Origin: Zelonia costaricensis
Lineage: Eukaryota > Euglenozoa > Kinetoplastea > Trypanosomatida > Trypanosomatidae
DNA length: 29,648 bases
Direction: 5' to 3'
Assembly (NCBI GenBank): GCA_030849075.1
Contig: JASAOO010003220.1
Location: 1-29,648 of the forward strand
Shown: positions 24,395 through 29,648 of the stretch, in pieces
Layout of the letters: every line of letters starts with the position of its first letter
Numbering within the stretch: the first letter of the stretch is position 1
Made by a program: the position numbers and the translations under genes
The notes under the pieces: generated by a model
Database searches by the model: none
The model's input: the letters and a program-made list of their open reading frames with translations, nothing else
What the model was told of the DNA's origin: nothing

Positions 24395-26458
24395 ATGCGC
24401 GGCGGCGGTGCGTGGTGGACTGCGGCGGTGGCGGTGGCGTTGGTGTTGGCTGCCGTCGGGGCCCGGAGTCAGCACGAGAAGTCTGTGTCCTCGCTGCTCG
24501 GTCTTCTCACGTGCTGGTCCAGCGTGCCGTACTACACGGCGACGCAAGTGGAGCAGACCAGCGCCTTCCTCAACGCCTTCACGAGCGCGATGCCAGTGCT
24601 CGCGGTACTCTGGACGTGCCCTAACTTCTGCACGTGGACGTCAGTGGTGTGCACGCCCAGCGGGGTGCAGGTGACCATCTTCATCTCCGGCCTGCTCGGC
24701 TCGCTACCGGACCTCCCTGCGGGCACTGACGGCGCTCAGGTCGTCGTGACTCAGCTCGACGTCTCCAGCAACGCCCTCTTCTCCGGCACGCTGCCGCCCA
24801 GCTGGGGAGCGCTGACCAGGCTGCAGTACATCTCCGTCAGCAACACGCTCGTCTCGGGCACGCTGCCGGCGGCGTGGAGCGGCATGACGCAGCTGCGCAC
24901 CCTCCTTGCAAGTGCCACACAGCTCTTCGGCACTGTGCCCGCCTTGTGGGGGACATTCGAGCATCTCAGCACCCTGGACGTCTCCGACAACTTTCTCAGT
25001 GGTACACTGCCCGCCGCTTGGGCATCTCTGTCAGCGCTGCAGCAGCTTGACCTCCACGACAACGCCTTCACCGGATCGCTTCCCGCCGCGTGGGGCGTCA
25101 TGGCCTCCCTCCGCGCCATCAGGGTGTACCACAACAAACTCTGCGGCTGCGTCCCCCCAGGCTGGGAGGACTCCAACGTCGTCTCCGTCGCGGCCGACGC
25201 GCCTGTCATGCTGTACAACTGCGCCTACGCCAACACGTGCCCTTCGCCAGCGACGACTACCACTACAGCAGTGCCCACCACGTCCACGACTACAGCAGTC
25301 CCCAGCACCGCGCCTGCGGTGTCAACGTCTGCGTCGGAGTCCGCGTCTGCGTCCGCGTCCGCGTCTGCGTCTGCGAGCACGAGCAGCAGCGCGTCCGCGG
25401 CGTCGCTGTACAGCGCGGCGCAGGTTGCGAGCACGCGCGCGTTCCTTGCGGCGTGGGCGGCGAGCGTGCCTGCGCTGCAGACGGCGTGGGTGCAGGCGGA
25501 CTTCTGCGCGTGGCGGTACGTGACGTGCACGCACGCGGGCGTGGAGCTGGACCTGCGCGGCGCGAACGCGGCGGGGACGCTGCCAGAGCTGCCGGCGGGC
25601 ACGGACGGCGCTGCTGTTGTGCTGCTGCGCGTGGACGTGTCCGGCAACGCTGCGCTGGCGGGGACGCTGCCGGCGAGCTGGTCGGCGAACAGTGTGCTAC
25701 AGTCGGTACGGGTGTGTAACACGGCGGTCACTGGCACGCTGCCCGCGGCGTGGGTGGGTTTGCAGGCCCTCGCGGAGCTCAACTTGAGTGGCAATGCGCT
25801 CGAGGGAACGCTCCCGCCGTCGTGGGTGGAACTCCGGCAGCTGGAGCTGTTGGACCTTGCTGGCAATCGTCTCGTTGGTAGTATCCCTGAAGTGTACTCG
25901 ACGATGGCTTCGTTGGTGGTGGTGCGGCTGACGGGCAACGCGCTGTGCGGGTGCCTGCCCTCCACGTGGGCCGCACAATGCGGGTCCACCATGTCCGTCA
26001 CCGCAGAGCCGGCGGTGAGGTCGGGTTCCTGCGCCTGGTCCAACTTCTGCGGTGCCACAAGCTCTTTCCCGATGTACGCGCAGGCGGTCGTGTCGATCTG
26101 CCCCAACGCGGCGGGCTACGGTGCAACTGACTTCGAGGTGGACCGGCGGAGCGTGTGCTGCACGCTATGGGCGGTGCCCGGCACGCCCGTGACGTACTGC
26201 GGCAACGACATCCACAAGTTCCGCAACAGCACCGTGACTTGCAGCTCCGACCTTGGTACTCGGGGGCGACTCGCGTGCTGCTCACGCGTGGACGCCGCCG
26301 GCGGTGTGACGTACCTTGGTGAGCGCTGCACGGAGCCGGTGCAGGTGTACGCCGGACTCGCCGCCTATGCCATGGCCAACGCCGCGCACGTCGGCCACTG
26401 CGGCGCTGCCACCGTTGCCGTGGTGGCCGCGGTCGTAGCAGCGTTGCTGCTGGCGTAG
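24395..26458 (+). CDS. Promastigote surface antigen (PSA/GP46)-type LRR protein with two LRR modules and GPI signal
   Basis: A 687-residue secreted, probably GPI-anchored leucine-rich-repeat protein. The signal peptide is 1-25. Module A: N-cap with Cys 40, 75, 79 and 86, six PSA-type repeats (about 118-256, LDVSSNALFSGTLPPSW and similar) and a C-cap starting LCGCVPPGW (249-257) and ending at Cys 282. A linker (283-337) has TTTAVP twice and a Ser-Ala repeat, the sort of Thr/Ser/Pro-rich region that is phosphoglycosylated in PSA proteins. Module B: a second N-cap (about 338-395, lacking the counterparts of Cys 40 and 75), five repeats (about 409-523) and a C-cap starting LCGCLPSTW (about 517). 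Then follow a cysteine-rich domain (to about 650) and a C-terminal hydrophobic tail (about 670-687, VAVVAAVVAALLLA) after AMANAA, a good GPI-attachment setting. PSA proteins face the outside of the promastigote and bind host receptors or resist complement; that role is inferred from the family. The start is the first ATG before the signal peptide. Confidence 0.93.
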   Translation: MRGGGAWWTAAVAVALVLAAVGARSQHEKSVSSLLGLLTCWSSVPYYTATQVEQTSAFLNAFTSAMPVLAVLWTCPNFCTWTSVVCTPSGVQVTIFISGLLGSLPDLPAGTDGAQVVVTQLDVSSNALFSGTLPPSWGALTRLQYISVSNTLVSGTLPAAWSGMTQLRTLLASATQLFGTVPALWGTFEHLSTLDVSDNFLSGTLPAAWASLSALQQLDLHDNAFTGSLPAAWGVMASLRAIRVYHNKLCGCVPPGWEDSNVVSVAADAPVMLYNCAYANTCPSPATTTTTAVPTTSTTTAVPSTAPAVSTSASESASASASASASASTSSSASAASLYSAAQVASTRAFLAAWAASVPALQTAWVQADFCAWRYVTCTHAGVELDLRGANAAGTLPELPAGTDGAAVVLLRVDVSGNAALAGTLPASWSANSVLQSVRVCNTAVTGTLPAAWVGLQALAELNLSGNALEGTLPPSWVELRQLELLDLAGNRLVGSIPEVYSTMASLVVVRLTGNALCGCLPSTWAAQCGSTMSVTAEPAVRSGSCAWSNFCGATSSFPMYAQAVVSICPNAAGYGATDFEVDRRSVCCTLWAVPGTPVTYCGNDIHKFRNSTVTCSSDLGTRGRLACCSRVDAAGGVTYLGERCTEPVQVYAGLAAYAMANAAHVGHCGAATVAVVAAVVAALLLA
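25247..25407 (+). repeat. Low-complexity coding repeats (Thr/Pro and Ser-Ala) in the LRR gene linker
   Basis: Two copies of a unit encoding TTTAVP are followed by a GCGTCT/GCGTCC repeat encoding Ser-Ala pairs, then SerThr/SerAla. It joins the two LRR modules and could change length in frame. Confidence 0.85.
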
Positions 26459-27174
26459 AGACGCAGTGCTTTGTGGCTGGGTGGTGGTGATGGGCCAGTG
26501 ATGGGCCATCGCCGCGCTGCGCACTGGCGTCCCCGCTCAGCCCCTGCAGCCGCGACGCCGCAGACCCCACGCACTGCAGCATGCCAGCGGTTGCTTCAGC
26601 GTTCTCTCCATGTGGGCTTCGTGTTAACACCTCTCGAGCAGCTTCGGTGTGGGGCCCTGGAGCGTGGGGCCCGCATGGGGCTTCACTGCCTACGCAATAT
26701 GACGTGAAGACCGTAGCGGCACTTTCAAGAGCAGAGGCGGCCGCCGCTGCTGCAGAGGACTTCGAGTTGGGTCGCGCGGTGGCCGAGCGCCAGAGCTTAC
26801 GCTGTGGGCAGCAGACCACTGCCGACCTGCGGTCCCGCTTCATCCACGGTGGCTGTACCGCCGCACTCCACGTGGAAGTATCGGGGGAGGCGAGGCCACC
26901 TGTGCGGCGCCCTCTCGCTCCGCCGTGTCCTTCTCTCTCTTGCGCCTCAGGACAGGCGTCGTATGCCTGCGTCGTACGTGCCACTGATGACCACCCCACG
27001 CCATCATTGCCGCTCCCCCCCGTTCCCCTCTCTCGTATGCCGCCTCCGCACCTCGCACACACAGTCGACTTCACCTCTCGACCAGTACTCCAGCGTCCGC
27101 GTCCCCCACGCCGCCACTCTCACCCCACAACTCACCCTCCTCCTGCTCCACCCCGTATCGCCCACCGCAACGTC
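26459..27174. other. Intergenic region between the LRR gene and the second cysteine-rich gene
   Basis: No confident gene. Bases 26459-26930 are not C/T-biased and probably include the LRR gene 3' UTR; GATGGGCCA occurs twice at 26488-26508. A frame continuous with the downstream gene is open from 26581, and 26698-26793 translates to a helix that resembles a UVR-type motif (see findings). From 26930 the sequence turns C/T-rich. The last AGs before the start are 27084-27085 and 27092-27093, the likely splice acceptors, leaving a 5' UTR of about 82 to 90 bases. Confidence 0.6.
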
Positions 27175-27789
27175 ATGCGCTCTGCCTCGACGCGCTTCCT
27201 GTGCACGTTCGTGCTCGCTGCCGCCGGGCTAGTCGTGGCCCTGGCAGCCTCGAGCTGCGGCGTCGAGCGCTGCACCAGCTGCTTCTTCAACTTCTGCCTC
27301 ACGTGCGAGCCAGGGTACTACTCCAAGGGCTCCAGCTGCACACCGTGCGAGACGGCGAACTGCGCGCAGTGCACCATCATGGGTCGCTGCCACGCGTGCA
27401 AGCCCGGCTACGAGCTCAAGTACATCGTCACCGGCTCCCCCTTCGCCTTCTTCTCCGCATCCGGCGAGTGCGTCGCGGCGTCTGCGCCTCCAACGTGCAC
27501 CGACGCACGCTGCACCAGCTGCATTGGAGGAGTGTGCATCGCCTGCGAGGACAGATTCTACGCGCGTGGCAGCGTGTGCACGGCTTGCCCTACCGCGAAC
27601 TGCAGCAAGTGCCCGGTCTTCGGCCACTGCATTCAGTGCGCACCGGGCTTCAACCTCACCTACGCCTCGGCCGCGCCCGGCGGCATGGAGGTGGATATAT
27701 ACGGCAACTGCAAGCCCAGCGCCAAACTGATCGAGCGACACCAGTTGACGCGCACCGCTGCCGTCACTCGCCGGCCTCCCTCCCCATGA
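27175..27789 (+). CDS. Cysteine-rich surface antigen-like protein without visible membrane anchor
   Basis: The 204-residue protein is a paralogue of the product of 21286-22059. A signal peptide (hydrophobic 9-26, ending LAASSC) is followed by two complete 12-cysteine modules: Cys 28, 33, 36, 41, 44, 55, 58, 63, 66, 72, 75, 99 and Cys 108, 113, 116, 121, 124, 135, 138, 143, 146, 152, 155, 179. After the last Cys there are only 25 residues, basic and polar (KLIERHQ, then RRPPSP), with no transmembrane helix or GPI tail, so as annotated it would be secreted or kept in the secretory path. The neighbouring reading frame just after the stop encodes a hydrophobic tail, so a frameshift or base-calling error in the CCTCCCTCCCC stretch at 27776-27785 is possible. 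The start is the ATG directly before the signal peptide; upstream in-frame sequence reads across the splice region. Confidence 0.86.
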   Translation: MRSASTRFLCTFVLAAAGLVVALAASSCGVERCTSCFFNFCLTCEPGYYSKGSSCTPCETANCAQCTIMGRCHACKPGYELKYIVTGSPFAFFSASGECVAASAPPTCTDARCTSCIGGVCIACEDRFYARGSVCTACPTANCSKCPVFGHCIQCAPGFNLTYASAAPGGMEVDIYGNCKPSAKLIERHQLTRTAAVTRRPPSP

Positions 27790-28174
27790 GGCGCGGCACG
27801 AGCCCCTCCTCCATCTCAGCACGTTATCGCCGTCCTTCTTGAGTGGCGGTGGCCTCGCGTCACGCGGCGCCGCGCTGATGTCCTTCCTCGTGTGTTTCCT
27901 CTTCTTTTTCTTCTGAACATGCACGTGGCGCGGTTTCTTCTGCGGCAGGCGGAGGGCCGGGGCGAGGGGTGGATGGAGGCCGACGTCCGGTGCGACCTCT
28001 TCGTTCTCTCTCTCATATGCCCTCGCCGCATTGGCGCGTCCCCGCCTTGACTCCCTTGTGCGTATGTTTGTGTGTGGGCAGGAAAGAGGGTGAGTGGCAC
28101 GTTGCCCACCTCCTGCGCGGCTCCTCAGACACGTGTGCCCGTCACCGTGTAGGCCAGCGCGTGGGGGTGGGCGT

Positions 28175-28185
28175 GGGGGGGGGGG
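28175..28185 (+). repeat. G11 homopolymer
   Basis: Eleven consecutive G, flanked by GTGGGGGTGGGC, on the coding strand where all other long runs are C. The G-rich stretch 28162-28185 could form a G-quadruplex in the RNA. Confidence 0.9.
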
Positions 28186-28718
28186 TTCTGCCCTGCCGCG
28201 GAAGTTGTCGCCCGCCCCGCGGCGTCACCGGGCCCTCCCCTTACCCCGCCCTCCGCCTCCCCCGCCAGTCAGCCGCCTGATGACCCGCTTCAGCGGCGCA
28301 GGCGCTCGTCTCCTGCCGTGTTGCCGGGCTCCTCGCTCTCTTGGTCGCCTCCGCTGCGCCGGTGTGCGTGCGACGGCGCGCGCCTCTTCGCTCGACTTCG
28401 CATTTCCCGCCTTCATCAGTTTTGCTCTTCTCCTCCTCGTCTTTGAAACAGTCCAGTGTCCCAGCGCACGCAGACCGCCACGCACGGCCCGCCCCGCCGC
28501 AGCGCGCGACGTCACTTGCGGCACATTGGTGGCACAACGCGGCGGGATGGAGTAGCGCAGCACGCAGGTGACCCACGCGCGAGTGGCGCCCTGCATCTGC
28601 GTGCCGTCGCCAAGCTCCCCTCCGCGCCAACGCCACACTGCAGCAGGAGCCCATGCGTTGCTGTTCAACGTACGAGGGTGCAGGCGGCCGCTGGTCACGA
28701 CGGACGCGCGTCTTCTTA

Positions 28719-28735
28719 CCCCCCCCCCCCCCAGC
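28719..28735 (+). repeat. C14 homopolymer ending in CAG
   Basis: Fourteen C followed at once by AG, which has the form of a splice acceptor, although the next likely gene start is 600 bases away. Confidence 0.85.
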
Positions 28736-29110
28736 ACGGCCATCCACCGCAGGAGGTGTGGCGAACCACCGCGACATGATGACGTCGCAAAGGCGGCTGG
28801 CAACGCGTGGAGGGGGCGAGCGCGCACGGTGACTTCTTCTCTTTCTCCCCACTCGCACAGTCACGTGGGCCCAGAAGCGCGGCTGCACTTGCGTCACCCA
28901 ACCGACGCTCTCCAACTAGGCGGGCCACGTCGCACTGCGGCCAGTACAGGACCCACGCGCGCTGCACAGCGGCACTTGCGCCATCTCATGCAGAGCCGAA
29001 TGTGCGCAGCCGCAGTAGGCGTACACACACGCAGGTGCGCCACCAGCGATGCACACCACCGCCCACGGCAGGTATCTGACGTGCCGTTGCGGCACCACAG
29101 CGCACGGATG

Positions 29111-29141
29111 CCCCCCCCCCCCCCCCCCCNCCCCCCCCCCC
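29111..29141 (+). repeat. C homopolymer of about 31 with an ambiguous base at 29130
   Basis: Nineteen C, an N, then eleven C. True length is uncertain; the N probably marks a failed base call or a joined pair of contigs. Confidence 0.95.
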
Positions 29142-29329
29142 ACCGCGCCGCACTGCGCCGTCCGCCGTCTCCTCTCTGCCCTCTGCCTCGCTCAAACCGC
29201 ACTGCTGCTGCGTGACGTCAGACCTCTGTAGAGCAGCACCCCCCCCCTCTCTGGGCCCCTCCCCCACCTACCCACACACACACGAATTCCCCCGCCCCTT
29301 CCTCACCGTCTCACGCACACGTCTGCGCG

Positions 29330-29648
29330 ATGCTCAGCCCGGACCGCGACGCGGCGCCACGCCCCGAGGACGTCGTGAAGGACGTCGCTGCCGGCGGCAA
29401 CGCGGATGCGGCGTGCGAGGACGGCGCGGCGAGCGGCGGCACCGGTGGCGACGTGGCGGACGAGCGCTACCGGCGCGACGTGGAGACGCTGCACCGGCTG
29501 TTCAAGTGCGCCGTGGTGCGCAACAGCTTCTTCCTGTGGCTGGTGGGCTTCATCAACAACTTCCACTGCTGCCTGATCATCTCCGCTGCGGCGAGCCTTG
29601 CGGAGGGGTACGGGCTGAAGAACCTCGTGGCGCTCATCACGTGGGCAA
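29330..29648 (+). CDS. CLN3: CLN3/battenin-like lysosomal membrane protein (3' truncated by window edge)
   Basis: The first 106 residues of a protein that runs off the window. Residues 1-45 are a hydrophilic, Asp/Ala/Gly-rich cytoplasmic head. From 46 the sequence turns to a charged helix (YRRDVETLHRLFK) and then the first membrane segment, RNSFFLWLVGFINNFHCCLI (64-83), followed by ISAAASLAEGYGLKNLV. The RN...F.L.G..NN.....ISAA pattern is the start of the CLN3 family, polytopic proteins of the lysosome/endosome membrane related to the nucleoside-transporter-type MFS and linked in humans to Batten disease. The start is the first ATG after the pyrimidine-rich flank, and the head length resembles other family members. 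With only one membrane segment visible, other MFS-type proteins cannot be fully excluded. Confidence 0.82.
   Translation, partial: MLSPDRDAAPRPEDVVKDVAAGGNADAACEDGAASGGTGGDVADERYRRDVETLHRLFKCAVVRNSFFLWLVGFINNFHCCLIISAAASLAEGYGLKNLVALITWA

Larger units (their letters stand above)
27790..29329. other. Intergenic region between the second cysteine-rich gene and CLN3-like gene
   Basis: No confident gene in 1.5 kb. It opens with a C/T tract (27881-27914) and a G11 run at 28175-28185, the only long G run on this strand. Bases about 28480-29110 have mixed composition rather than C/T bias, contain a C14 run ending in CAG (28719-28735), and include recurring CACTTGCG words (near 28514, 28888 and 28973). 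This part could be a long UTR or a decayed retroposon of the SIDER kind common in Leishmania, but I cannot confirm that by eye. A C run with an N follows at 29111-29141, and the pyrimidine tract with AGs at 29230-29236 suits the splice site of the next gene. Confidence 0.55.

Noticed and set aside
26581..27174. An N-terminal extension of the second cysteine-rich gene
   Set aside because: It would bury the signal peptide 198 residues inside the protein and reads through a pyrimidine tract and likely splice acceptor. The possible UVR-like relic in it is kept as a separate finding.
28760..28790. ATGATGA word that resembles a C box of a C/D snoRNA
   Set aside because: No CTGA D box at a suitable distance and no terminal stem was seen.
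28241..28915. Minus-strand frames of about 200 codons in the last intergenic region
   Set aside because: Arg/Gly/Ala low-complexity translation without domains, opposite to the direction of all genes in the window.

Overview
This window is a piece of nuclear chromosome from a trypanosomatid flagellate, most likely Leishmania or a close relative (Leishmaniinae). The reasons are: GC-rich, intronless genes all on the + strand; pyrimidine-rich gaps between genes with long C runs and TG/CA microsatellites, as expected where pre-mRNA is trans-spliced and polyadenylated from one polycistronic transcript; an axonemal dynein and a tubulin tyrosine ligase; and a promastigote surface antigen (PSA/GP46)-type leucine-rich-repeat protein. 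The species cannot be fixed from what I can see. A single N inside a C homopolymer at 29130 shows that this is draft assembly.

Layout, left to right, all + strand: the C-terminal end of an unidentified gene (1-315); the splicing factor and ubiquitin ligase Prp19 (1641-3182); a tubulin tyrosine ligase (3916-5262); a small, very basic protein of unknown function (6065-6493); a complete 4,368-residue inner-arm axonemal dynein heavy chain, DNAH1-like (7380-20486); a membrane-anchored cysteine-rich surface protein (21286-22059); a double-module PSA-type LRR protein with a GPI signal (24395-26458); a second cysteine-rich protein with no visible anchor (27175-27789); and the 5' end of a CLN3/battenin-like membrane protein that runs off the window (29330-29648). 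I see no tRNA, rRNA, CRISPR array or intact mobile element.

The left half is housekeeping and flagellar (splicing, microtubule tyrosination, axonemal motor). The right half is a compact surface-protein island: two paralogous cysteine-rich proteins flank the LRR protein. The most interesting points are: (1) a 12-cysteine module with identical spacing in its last eight cysteines in all four copies, one copy having lost exactly two cysteines; (2) an LRR protein made of two complete, compositionally different PSA-like modules; (3) a possible hydrophobic, GPI-signal-like tail in the next reading frame just after the stop of the second cysteine-rich gene; and (4) complementary TG and CA tracts in most intergenic regions that could fold into stems between the polyadenylation and trans-splicing sites.
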